A stretch of DNA of 64,000 nucleotides from Actinobacteria bacterium OV320 (lineage in GTDB: Bacteria > Actinomycetota > Actinomycetes > Streptomycetales > Streptomycetaceae), in NCBI GenBank assembly GCA_001298545.1, contig LJCX01000030.1, forward strand, positions 806,001 to 870,000. The letters run 5' to 3'. Both the position numbers and the translations under genes were made by a program. This document shows positions 34,221 through 42,685 of the stretch, piece by piece. Within the stretch, counting starts at the first letter, position 1. Each line of letters starts with the position of its first letter. The notes beneath the pieces are model-generated. The model was not told the DNA's origin. It searched no databases and saw only the letters and a program-made list of their open reading frames with translations.

Positions 34221-36193
34221 TGTGCCTCCGCCTGCTTGGCCACCGCGTCGATCGCCGCGAGGGACCTGCGGACCTGATTGCGGTCCGTCGTGTACCAGAA
34301 GTCCGGCAGGGACGCCTTCAGGTAGCTCCCGTAGCGGGCCGTCGCCAGCCGCTGGTCCAGTACGGCGACCACACCACGGTCCCCCGACGCCCGCACGAGT
34401 CGTCCCGCACCCTGGGCCATCAGCAGCGCCGCATGGGTGGCCGCGACCGCCATGAAGCCGTTGCCGCCGGAATCCTCCACCGCTTTCTGGCGGGCACTCA
34501 TCAGGGGATCGTCCGGGCGCGGGAACGGGATCTTGTCCATGACGACCAGCTGGCAGCTGGGACCGGGGACGTCGACGCCCTGCCAGAGTGACAGGGTGCC
34601 GAAGAGGCAGGTCTGCGGATCCGCCGCGAAGTTCTTGATCAGCTCACCGAGCGTCTCCTCGCCCTGGAGGAGGATCGGGAACTCGGGGACGCGCGTGCGC
34701 AGTTCCTCGGCGGCGAGCTGCGCGGCCCGCATGGAGGAGAACAGGCCGAGCGTGCGCCCGCCGGCCGCCTGGATCAGCTCGGTCAGTTCGTCGAGCATGT
34801 CGCCGCGGTCGCCGTCCCGCGCGGGACGCGACAGGTGTTTGGCCACATAGAGGATGCCCTGCTTGGGGTAGTCGAAGGGCGACCCCACGTCGATGCCCTT
34901 CCACTGCGGGATGTCCTCGCCCTCGGTGCCCTCCGGCGCCAGTCCCATCGAGGCGCCCACACCGTTGAAGTCCCCGCCCAGTTTCAAGGTCGCCGAGGCC
35001 AGGGTCACGGAGCGGTCGGCGAAGAGCTTCTCCCGCAGCAGGCCCGACACGGACATGGGCGCGACGCGCACGGAGGCGCCGAAACGGTCGTGCCGCTCGT
35101 ACCAGACGACGTCGTACTCGGAGCCGTTGACGATCCGCTCCGCCACGTCGTGCACGCTCTCCACGGACGCCAGAGCCTGCTTGCGGACCGCGTCCTCGTC
35201 CTGGACGGACTTGTCGCGGGTCGCGCCGATCCCCGAGATGACGGTCCGCGCGGCGTCGCGCAGTGCCATGAGGGCGTACCCGAGGTCCTCCGGGACCTCC
35301 TCCAGACGGCCGGGCAGCGCCAGCTCCATGAGCCGCTCGAAGCCCTCGGCGGCGGTCTGCAGCTGGTCGGCCGCCTTTTCGTTGACCAGCTTCGCCGCCC
35401 GGCGTACGGCCCGGTTGACCTGCCCGGGAGTCAGCTCGCCGGTGGCCACACCGGTGACCCGCGAGACCAGCTCGTGCGCCTCGTCGACGATCAGCACCTC
35501 GTGCTGCGGAAGGACCGGCGCGCCCTCGATGGCGTCGATGGCCAGCAGCGCGTGGTTGGTGACGACGACCTCGGCGAGCTTGGCGCGCTCGCGGGCCATC
35601 TCCGCGAAGCACTCGGCGCCGTAGGCGCACTTCGTGGCTCCGAGGCACTCCCGGGAGGACACCGACACCTGCGCCCAGGCCCGGTCCGAGACACCCGGCG
35701 TGAGGTCGTCCCGGTCACCGGACTCGGTCTCGTCCGACCAGTCCCGCAGCCGGAGCAGGTCCTGGCCCAGCTTGCTGGTGGGTGCGGCCGCCTCGAACTG
35801 GTCGAAGAGGCCCTCCTCCTCGTCCTGCGGGACGCCTTCATGGAGTCGGTGCAGGCACAGGTAGTTCGATCTGCCCTTGAGCATGGCGAACTCCGGGCGA
35901 CGACGCAGCAGCGGATGCAGCGCGTCGACCGTACGCGGCAGGTCCCGCTCCACGAGCTGGCGCTGGAGGGCCAGCGTGGCGGTCGCGACCACTACGCGCT
36001 CCCCGTGCGCGAGTGCGGGCACGAGGTAGCCGAGCGACTTACCGGTGCCGGTGCCGGCCTGGACCAGCAGATGGGATCCGTCGTCGATCGCCTCGGCGAC
36101 GGCTTCGGCCATGGTCACCTGGCCGGGGCGCTCCGTGCCGCCGACAGCGGTGACGGCAGCGTGCAGGAGTTCAGGGAGTGAGGGCTTCGTCAT
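34217..36193 (-). CDS. DinG-family ATP-dependent DNA helicase
   Basis: This 658-residue superfamily 2 helicase is of the XPD/DinG type. Walker A (QAGTGTGKS) is at about 45-53. An iron-sulphur cluster is predicted from four cysteines: one in SNYLCLHRL and three in RECLGATKCAYGAECF. The DEAH box is VDEAHELVSR. The C-terminal RecA domain has LFGTLSLWQGVDVPG and QGAGRLVRA. The ATG at 36193 is natural. It unwinds 5'-3' in the family and may resolve R-loops or repair intermediates. It converges on lexA, but I see no SOS box at its own start, so damage control is unproven. Confidence 0.9.
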   Translation of the reverse strand: MTKPSLPELLHAAVTAVGGTERPGQVTMAEAVAEAIDDGSHLLVQAGTGTGKSLGYLVPALAHGERVVVATATLALQRQLVERDLPRTVDALHPLLRRRPEFAMLKGRSNYLCLHRLHEGVPQDEEEGLFDQFEAAAPTSKLGQDLLRLRDWSDETESGDRDDLTPGVSDRAWAQVSVSSRECLGATKCAYGAECFAEMARERAKLAEVVVTNHALLAIDAIEGAPVLPQHEVLIVDEAHELVSRVTGVATGELTPGQVNRAVRRAAKLVNEKAADQLQTAAEGFERLMELALPGRLEEVPEDLGYALMALRDAARTVISGIGATRDKSVQDEDAVRKQALASVESVHDVAERIVNGSEYDVVWYERHDRFGASVRVAPMSVSGLLREKLFADRSVTLASATLKLGGDFNGVGASMGLAPEGTEGEDIPQWKGIDVGSPFDYPKQGILYVAKHLSRPARDGDRGDMLDELTELIQAAGGRTLGLFSSMRAAQLAAEELRTRVPEFPILLQGEETLGELIKNFAADPQTCLFGTLSLWQGVDVPGPSCQLVVMDKIPFPRPDDPLMSARQKAVEDSGGNGFMAVAATHAALLMAQGAGRLVRASGDRGVVAVLDQRLATARYGSYLKASLPDFWYTTDRNQVRRSLAAIDAVAKQAEAQ

Positions 36194-36365
36194 AGCGCGA
36201 CCACCCTACGGCGCGGCACTGACAAACGTGTGGTCAAGGCGGACGGGAGGGAAGGGATCAAGACGGTGGGTTTCTCGGTGGGGGTGGGAAAGCCGGGCTT
36301 CGGCGGGGGCGGGAACCGATGCGCCGCGACGGGTGTTCCAGATGTGACGGCTCGATCACTCAGCG

Positions 36366-36986
36366 TCATGACGGATCACTCGGGACCCGGTCCCGCACCA
36401 TGAGGGCCGCCCGCTTGGTGGGCAGGTCGACCTCTGCGAGGAACCGGAATCCCGCGCTCAGGAAGGTGGCGATGGACGGAATGTTGCGAAGGTCGGGTTC
36501 GGCGACGACGCGGACACAAGCGGGCCTCCTGTCGAGGATCAGGCCGGCTACGGCTTTGAGCAGACGGCTGCCAAGGCCTCGCCCGCGGTCGGCGCCACCG
36601 CCGATGAGCAGGTGGACGCCGGTGTCGTGCGGTCGGGCCGGGTAGTGGCACGCCAGCGGGTCGAGGTCCGCCCGGTAGATCTCCCAGTAGCTCATGGGCC
36701 GGCCCTCCAGCACCCCGAGACAGGGGATGCTGCGCCCGTCGTCGAGCTGACGGCGCAGGTGTCGCGCCGTCCTCGATTCGGGCCCTGCCAGTTCCCAGAA
36801 CGCCGCGACGACGGGGTCGTTCATCCACCGGCAGACGAGCGGGAGATCCCTCTCGACCTGTACGGGGACCAGGTGGAACGCACCCGCCGGGGTGGCGGCG
36901 GGCCCCCAGCGGCCGACGCTGTCGAGCAGATCGGAGGCGGCGTGAAGGGTACGGCGGCTGTCGGAGGCTGTCTCGACGGGAGCCAC
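36366..36986 (-). CDS. Siderophore-type N-acyltransferase (GNAT fold)
   Basis: This is a 206-residue acyl-CoA-dependent transferase. The acetyl-CoA site appears as GGGADRGRGLGSRLLKAV near 132-149. FHLVPVQVERDLPLVCRWMNDP (in parts) and the C-terminal VDLPTKRAALM match the IucB/RhbD/AlcB group that acylates N-hydroxylated amines during NIS siderophore synthesis. GTG 36986 has GAGAGGAG upstream. It starts 79 bp after the IucA/IucC gene on the same strand and is probably the last gene of that operon. The acyl donor and acceptor are not visible. Confidence 0.85.
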   Translation of the reverse strand: MAPVETASDSRRTLHAASDLLDSVGRWGPAATPAGAFHLVPVQVERDLPLVCRWMNDPVVAAFWELAGPESRTARHLRRQLDDGRSIPCLGVLEGRPMSYWEIYRADLDPLACHYPARPHDTGVHLLIGGGADRGRGLGSRLLKAVAGLILDRRPACVRVVAEPDLRNIPSIATFLSAGFRFLAEVDLPTKRAALMVRDRVPSDPS

Positions 36987-37065
36987 GGCAGCTCCTCTCG
37001 GCAGGTCGGGCGGGATGTGTTCCTCGGAGAAGGGCAGGGGTCGGGGTGGCCGGTGAAGCGACGGC

Positions 37066-39006
37066 TCAGGAGCACAGGGGGTTGGCGATGGTGACGTAGA
37101 CGGACTGGGTGTCCACGGGGCCGACGAGTTCGTCGAGGCCGTGCAACCGGGTCAACAGGTTGGCCTTGCAGCGCAGGCGGGGCGAGTCGAGCAGTCGGGC
37201 GGGCAGCGAGCCGGACAGCCGGCGAGGGCCGCAGGCGGCGTCGGCGAGAAAGCGCCGGAAGGCGGCGAGCAGCAGTTGCTCGTCGGCGAGCCGCTGGGAA
37301 CCGAACGCGCCGATGAGTCCGAGCACGTTGTTGATGCCCAGGTAGTAGGCGAAGCGCTCGTCGGTGACGTCGTCGGACACGAAGGTGTCGCTGTGTTCGC
37401 CGATGCCGGGCAGCCGGGCCTCGAGTTCCGCGCGGCCGGACTCGCGGAAGTAGTAGCCCTGGTTGTCGCGGTAGCGGCCGCCGGCGGGCCAGCCGTCGGG
37501 GTCCAGGAGGAGGAGCGTGTTCTGCTGATGCGCCTCCAGGGCGATCCCTGCCTCACCGTCGAGCCACAGGACGGGGCGGACGACCTGCTCCAGGTAGCGC
37601 AGGAACCACTCGGCGGCGACAGCCGACAGCGGCCGGCCGGTCCGTGCGGCGAGGTGCCCGACGATCACGGTCAGCCGGGAGCGGCGGGCGCAAGCCGTGT
37701 CCGGCCGGGGTGCGACGAGACCGGCGACGCAGGAGACGTCGTCCTGCGGGGCGAACGGGTTGTGGCGGATCATCACGTCGAGACCCGTCAGCGGGAGGCC
37801 GTCGGCACCGTCGACCGCGAGCCAGGCCGGATCTCGGACGATGTCGAAGTCCGGGTGGGCAGCCTGCCACTGCCGGGCCAGGCCCGCGCGCAGGAGCCGG
37901 TGCACCTCGACACCACGGTGGAGTTCTTTGCGGAGGTTCTCACGACGGGAGTTGGTGATGCGCAGACCGAGCGACAGTTTGAGCATCGCGGGGGCTCCGG
38001 GCCGATACACGGTGCGTACGGAGGAGGTCGGATGCCACGAAGGGCCATGGGCGCCCAGGTCCTGGAGGAGTCCGGCGTCGAACAGGGCCTCGGCCTCGGG
38101 GCGGTGACGGGTCTCGCGCAGTTGCCAGGGGTGCACCGGCAGGGCGGCGAACCCGGTCGGCAACGGCAGCCCTGCTCCGCCGAGTCGGGCCGTCAGCCGG
38201 GCGGCAGGGACGGGACGGCCGCCTTCGGTCCAGGCGGAGTCGGTGGCGACCACGGAAGGAGCGACAGCGAGCCAGCGAAGGGGGAAGGAGCCGCACGACT
38301 CCGGTGAGTGGAGACGCGCTTCGCCCTCCGAGAGCCCTTCCCGGCTCTTCGGCGTCGGGTGCAGCGGATGCCCGAGCAGCAGTGCCTGTTCGGCGGTCAG
38401 GAACAGGTCGGGTCGGTCGTCGGGGCGTTTCCGGCGCTCGGCGATGAACACCGCGGTGCGGCGGACGGAGTCGGCGACGCGGGCGACGAGATCGATGCCT
38501 TCCCCGCTGCTCCTGTTCGTGTGCGCGGGACAGGGCGTCGGCTCGGCAGCGGTGGCGCGCTCCACCGGGAGGGCGCCCGCGTGGGCCACTGCCACGGCTT
38601 CGGCGGTTTGGTCGGACGGGCCACGCTCCTGGAGCGTCTCGCGGACCAGCAGGGCCGCGACCGTGACGGCGTCCGCGGGCGGGGAGTGCTCGGGTGCGCC
38701 GGCCAGGCGCGGGAGGCCGAAGCGGTGCCAGCCGGTCGGCGACCAGTAGTGGACGGGGGCGAGCAAGGTGACGCCACTGGCGGGCAGCGGCACGCGCAGG
38801 ACGCCGTCATGGGGTGCGGGCACGTCCGTCTCGCGCACCCAGCAGCGCAGCAGGTTCTCCACGGCGGCCGCGTCGGCCGCGGTGTGCGGATCGGGGTGGT
38901 CCAGGAGATCGGCGGCACGGCTCGGCGCTGTCACGTGGACGGCGTCGCCCTGCTGGTGGGGGACGGGGGACGTACGGGAGGTGGACTGGTGGGAGGAGGT
39001 GGTCAA
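37066..39006 (-). CDS. IucA/IucC-family NIS siderophore synthetase
   Basis: This is a 646-residue ATP-dependent synthetase that joins carboxylates such as citrate to amines or alcohols. The family region (about 160-600) contains HPLHPTPKSREG near 210, ALPVHPWQLRET, SSVRTVYRPGAPAMLKLSL, TNSRRENLRKELHRGVE and LEAHQQNTLLLL. The start is uncertain: TTG 39006 is preferred for GAGGAACGACC immediately upstream, while GTG at about 38934 is an alternative. The frame remains open to 39168, overlapping the previous gene. It lies between a diaminobutyrate-type aminotransferase and an acyltransferase, as in rhizobactin-like pathways. No hydroxylase, decarboxylase or exporter is nearby. Confidence 0.88.
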   Translation of the reverse strand: MTTSSHQSTSRTSPVPHQQGDAVHVTAPSRAADLLDHPDPHTAADAAAVENLLRCWVRETDVPAPHDGVLRVPLPASGVTLLAPVHYWSPTGWHRFGLPRLAGAPEHSPPADAVTVAALLVRETLQERGPSDQTAEAVAVAHAGALPVERATAAEPTPCPAHTNRSSGEGIDLVARVADSVRRTAVFIAERRKRPDDRPDLFLTAEQALLLGHPLHPTPKSREGLSEGEARLHSPESCGSFPLRWLAVAPSVVATDSAWTEGGRPVPAARLTARLGGAGLPLPTGFAALPVHPWQLRETRHRPEAEALFDAGLLQDLGAHGPSWHPTSSVRTVYRPGAPAMLKLSLGLRITNSRRENLRKELHRGVEVHRLLRAGLARQWQAAHPDFDIVRDPAWLAVDGADGLPLTGLDVMIRHNPFAPQDDVSCVAGLVAPRPDTACARRSRLTVIVGHLAARTGRPLSAVAAEWFLRYLEQVVRPVLWLDGEAGIALEAHQQNTLLLLDPDGWPAGGRYRDNQGYYFRESGRAELEARLPGIGEHSDTFVSDDVTDERFAYYLGINNVLGLIGAFGSQRLADEQLLLAAFRRFLADAACGPRRLSGSLPARLLDSPRLRCKANLLTRLHGLDELVGPVDTQSVYVTIANPLCS

Positions 39007-39148
39007 GGTCGTTCCTCGTGAGGTGGTGGGGTCGGCCGGGAGCGGGCGGTGGTGCCCGCGGGTCGCGGGGGCGACGCGCGCCGATGGAGGGGTCGGCACC
39101 GGTGCCCCGGCGTCCGCGGGCCCGGGGTACGCCGACGGTTGCCCGGGG

Positions 39149-40894
39149 CTACCCCGGCCACCCGGCACGGCCGTCCTGGCGCCGGTCCGGCCCCGGCGGC
39201 CGGCCCGGCCGGTTCAGTGGCTGGGGTTGATGCTGCGGTCGGTGCTCCGGCCGGTGTGGGCGCTCGGGCTGACGGTTCGGCTGATCGGGCACCCTCGGCC
39301 CCGCACCGCGGAGGTGGCTGCGGGACACCGCCGCCATCGCGTCCGACAGCCGGTCCAGCACCGCGGCGGCCTGCTCGTCGGTGATCGTCAAGGGCGGAAG
39401 CAGCCGTACGACGCTGGCGTGACGCCCGCCGAGTTCGACGATCAGGCCTCGGCGCAGGCACTCCCGTCGGACGGCGGCGGCCAGCGCGGGGGCGGCGGGG
39501 TAGGGGGCACGCCCGGAAGCCGAAGGAGGGGTCCGGCGAGGCGTGACGTCATGGGCCCGGACTCCGTCGCCCGGCGCGCCGGGTTCGTCACCGGACCGCG
39601 CGACGGCCTGCGGTGCGCCGATCGCGCCGGATCCGCTCCCGCCCTCGGGGTCCACCATCTCGACCCCGATCATCAGCCCGCGCCCCCGCACATCCCCCAT
39701 GCACGGGAATTCCTGCGCGAGGAGGCGGAGTTGGCCCAGCATGCGGCCGCCCAGGGTGGCCGCGCGTTCGGCGAGACGGTTCTCGCGGACGTAGGCGAGG
39801 GTGGCCGTACCGGCGGCCATGGCGAGCTGGTTGCCGCGGAACGTGCCCGCGTGGGCACCGGGTTGCCAGACGTCGAGGGCGTCACGGTAGACGACGACGG
39901 CGAGCGGCAGGCTGCCTCCGATAACCTTGGACAGGACCATCACGTCGGGCACGACCCCGCTGTGCTCCACCGCCCAGAAGGCACCGGTCCGGCCCACCCC
40001 CGTCTGGACCTCGTCGGCGATCAGCGGGATCGACCGCTCGGCCGTGATCTGCCGCATGCGCCGCATCCACCCGTCCGGCGCGGGAATCACACCGCCCTCG
40101 CCCTGGACCGGTTCGAGGATCATTCCGGCGGGCTGCCGCACCCCCGACTTGGGATCGTCGAGGACGGACTCGGTCCAGCGGGCGGCGAGTTCGGCGCCGC
40201 GCTCGCCGCCGATGCCGAAGGGGCAGCGGTAGTCCTGCGGATAGGGCAGCCGCGCCACCCGCACGTCGAAGGCGCCCCCGGAGGCTTCGAGGGATCCTGC
40301 GGTCATCCCGTGGTACGCCCCGGTGAAGGCCAGGACACCGGAGCGGCCGGTGGCGGCCCGGACCAGCTTGAGTGCGGCCTCCACGGCGTCCGTACCGGCC
40401 GGTCCGCAGAACTGCACACGCGCGTGGTCGGCGAGACCGGGCGGCAGTGTCCGGAACAGTTCGGTGACGAAGGCGTCCTTGACCGGGGTGGCGAGATCGA
40501 GGACGTGCAGGGGTGCCCCCGAGTCGAGGACCTTGCGGATGGCCTCCAGCACGACGGGATGGTTGTGGCCGAGCGCGAGGGTTCCGGCGCCCGAGAGACA
40601 GTCGAGGTAACGGCGGCCGTCCGCGCCCTCGATGGTCAGCCCGCGCGCCCGGACCGGCACGATCGGCAGGGCGCGCGCATAGGTGCGTGCCGCGGACTCG
40701 CGAGCCGACTGACGCCGCAGGATCCCCTCGTGCGCGGGCCGGCCGTCCGTCCGGCTCGCCGTGGCGGCCGTTCCGGCGACGAGGGCTCCCGCGACGGAAG
40801 GTGCGGTAACGGGCGATCCGGCGTCCGAGGCTCCGTCGGGGCGAGTTCCGGTGGCACGCCCCGAGGGGACCTCCTCGGGTACTGGCTCGGTCAC
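39149..40894 (-). CDS. Diaminobutyrate--2-oxoglutarate-type aminotransferase
   Basis: This is a class III PLP aminotransferase, 581 residues, likely to make 2,4-diaminobutyrate from aspartate semialdehyde for a siderophore. Motifs include SGAGTLALGHNHP, FTGAYHGMTAGSLEASG, LIADEVQTGVGRTG and the PLP lysine at about 323 (VLSKVIGG). It is longer than the usual 420-460. There is a variable N-terminus (1-55), a 50-residue Gly/Ser/Pro insertion at about 416-468 between VEMVDP and the last subdomain, and an Arg/Pro/Gln-rich tail from about 528. GTG 40894 has GGGGGAGG seven bases upstream. First gene of the three-gene siderophore-type locus. Confidence 0.87.
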   Translation of the reverse strand: MTEPVPEEVPSGRATGTRPDGASDAGSPVTAPSVAGALVAGTAATASRTDGRPAHEGILRRQSARESAARTYARALPIVPVRARGLTIEGADGRRYLDCLSGAGTLALGHNHPVVLEAIRKVLDSGAPLHVLDLATPVKDAFVTELFRTLPPGLADHARVQFCGPAGTDAVEAALKLVRAATGRSGVLAFTGAYHGMTAGSLEASGGAFDVRVARLPYPQDYRCPFGIGGERGAELAARWTESVLDDPKSGVRQPAGMILEPVQGEGGVIPAPDGWMRRMRQITAERSIPLIADEVQTGVGRTGAFWAVEHSGVVPDVMVLSKVIGGSLPLAVVVYRDALDVWQPGAHAGTFRGNQLAMAAGTATLAYVRENRLAERAATLGGRMLGQLRLLAQEFPCMGDVRGRGLMIGVEMVDPEGGSGSGAIGAPQAVARSGDEPGAPGDGVRAHDVTPRRTPPSASGRAPYPAAPALAAAVRRECLRRGLIVELGGRHASVVRLLPPLTITDEQAAAVLDRLSDAMAAVSRSHLRGAGPRVPDQPNRQPERPHRPEHRPQHQPQPLNRPGRPPGPDRRQDGRAGWPG

Positions 40895-41250
40895 GGCCAC
40901 GCCTCCCCCTGTCCTCCCGCCCGTCGAAGGGCGAGCACACACAACAGCCCTCATCGCTACCAACACCGGACGGCCGTGCCGGTTACGGGTCGTCACGAGA
41001 ATGACCGGGCCCATGTCGGCGCCGGCGCGGCACCGCATCGCCCAGCGCTCCCGTTCCTGGCCGGTTCCGTCTGCGGTCTGTGGCGGAACAGTTGCCGTTC
41101 GGTCGGGAGTCCCCCGCGGCGACCGCATATCGTGTGGTGGCATCACACATGGCCGTGAGACCCGCTTGAACTCGGTGTGAGATCACCATGAGTTCCACTC
41201 GGCGGGGCGGCCGGTACCTCAAGTTCGTTGACAGCAGGGGGAGTCAGATC
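40895..41250. other. Divergent gap, siderophore locus / lipoprotein proteases
   Basis: The 356-bp region should hold promoters in both directions. Near 41133-41150 there is an imperfect dyad (TGTGGTGGCATCACA). At 41166-41194 there is a GAACTC...GAGTTC inverted repeat with a GGTG/CACC inner stem. I see no DmdR/IdeR-type iron box (TTAGGTTAGGCTAACCTAA-like), so iron control is not evident. Confidence 0.4.
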
Positions 41251-42474
41251 ATGCGATCCATACGGCCGTCGTTCACCGCTCGGCGGGGGAGGAACGCGCG
41301 CCGCAGAACCTCCCCCGTACTGGGCGCCGTGGCCCTCGCCTCGGTGCTCGCGCTCACCGCGACCGCCTGTGATTCGGGCGACACCAACGCGGACAACCAG
41401 GCCGGCGCGACGGCGTCGACCGGCAGCGACGGCAAGATCACGATCCCGGACGACATCAAGGACAGGCTCAAAGAGCACGGGATCGACCTCGACAAGTGGA
41501 AGAACGGCGCCTGGAAGAACTGGGACAAGGACGACTGGCTGCGTGAGGCGCAGGACTACGTCAACCCGATCATCGAGGGGCTGTGGGACCCGGACCGGAT
41601 GCGGGAGGCCGAGGACCCGGACCGGAGTGTCGACGAGAACGACCTCTCCGGCGACCAGGGCGTGACCGACCCGACGCCGCAGGAGGTGGACGCGAAGGCC
41701 GTTTCGCCCTCGTACCACGAGAACGCCGCCGAGGCGGGCAAGGTGCTCTTCGACTCCCCCGAGGGCACGATGGTCTGCTCGGCGACGGTCGTGAAGGACC
41801 CCGCTCACCCCGGAAAGTCCAACCTGGTGTGGACGGCCGGCCACTGTGTGCACGCCGGTAAGGGCGGCGGCTGGTACCGCAACATCGCGTTCGTGCCGTC
41901 GTACAACGATTCGGGCATGTCGGCCGAGCAGTTGGAGACGGCCACCAAGGAGCAGGTGGCTCCCTACGGGGTCTGGTGGGGCGACTGGACGAAGACGTCC
42001 GACCAGTGGATCGCGCAGGGCGGGCAGACCGGCGGTGACGGCGCCTCGTACGACTACGCCGTCATCCATGTGACGCCGGAGAAGGGCGGTACGGGCAAGT
42101 CCCTGGAGGAGACGGTCGGTTCGGCGCTCCCGGTGAACTTCAACGCCCCGGCGGTGCCGAAGGTGAGCAGCATCACCGCGACCGGCTACCCGGCGGCGGC
42201 ACCGTACGACGGGCAGAAGCTCTACCAGTGCCAGGACAAGCCGGGACGGTTCTCGCTGAGTTCCTCGGACCCGACGATGTACCGCATCGGCTGCACGATG
42301 ACCGGCGGTTCGTCGGGCGGCGGCTGGGTCGCGGCGGGCTCGGACGGGAAGCCCGCGCTGGTGTCCAACACCTCGATCGGCCCGGTGAACGCGGGGTGGC
42401 TCGCGGGGCCGCGGCTGGGTGATGTGGCCAAGGGTGTGTACGACTCGGTGAGCGACAAGTTCGCCGGTCAGTAG
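41251..42474 (+). CDS. Lipoprotein trypsin-like serine protease (paralogue 1)
   Basis: This is a 407-residue exported protease. The signal peptide ends in a lipobox-like LTATAC with the lipid Cys at 40. A helical charged segment (about 60-150) is followed by an S1-fold domain with His198 (VWTAGHC), Asp268 (YDYAVIHV) and Ser355 (GGSSGGG). The fold resembles V8/glutamyl-endopeptidase-like members rather than classical trypsin. ATG 41251 has GGGGGAG about nine bases upstream; an earlier in-frame ATG at 41188 lacks one. A close paralogue follows directly, and the two share sequence along the whole length, indicating tandem duplication. The N-terminal segment could act as an inhibitory propeptide; that is inference. 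Confidence 0.87.
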   Translation: MRSIRPSFTARRGRNARRRTSPVLGAVALASVLALTATACDSGDTNADNQAGATASTGSDGKITIPDDIKDRLKEHGIDLDKWKNGAWKNWDKDDWLREAQDYVNPIIEGLWDPDRMREAEDPDRSVDENDLSGDQGVTDPTPQEVDAKAVSPSYHENAAEAGKVLFDSPEGTMVCSATVVKDPAHPGKSNLVWTAGHCVHAGKGGGWYRNIAFVPSYNDSGMSAEQLETATKEQVAPYGVWWGDWTKTSDQWIAQGGQTGGDGASYDYAVIHVTPEKGGTGKSLEETVGSALPVNFNAPAVPKVSSITATGYPAAAPYDGQKLYQCQDKPGRFSLSSSDPTMYRIGCTMTGGSSGGGWVAAGSDGKPALVSNTSIGPVNAGWLAGPRLGDVAKGVYDSVSDKFAGQ

Positions 42475-42480
42475 CTTGAT

Positions 42481-42524
42481 CGGCGGTGGGACGCCTGACG
42501 GGAACCTTCACCGTCCCACCGCCG
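42481..42524 (+). terminator. Terminator after protease paralogue 1
   Basis: CGGCGGTGGGACG (42481-42493) pairs perfectly with CGTCCCACCGCCG (42512-42524) across an 18-base loop, beginning six bases after the stop codon. Confidence 0.75.
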
Positions 42525-42685
42525 TTCGTCCCGAATTCCCCGGGCATGATGGGGTGTTGCCTGTGAGTGAGCGCGGCGTCGACCCGACACCGCGCCTGTC
42601 AGGCTCATGACACTCCAGGTCGGCTCGGACGTTCAAACGATCAACACGCTTCACCTTCACACGCTTCAACGGGGGACATCGCACC

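Noticed and set aside
40895..41250. DmdR/IdeR iron box before the siderophore-type operon
   Set aside because: No 19-bp TTAGGTTAGGCTAACCTAA-like palindrome was found on either strand.
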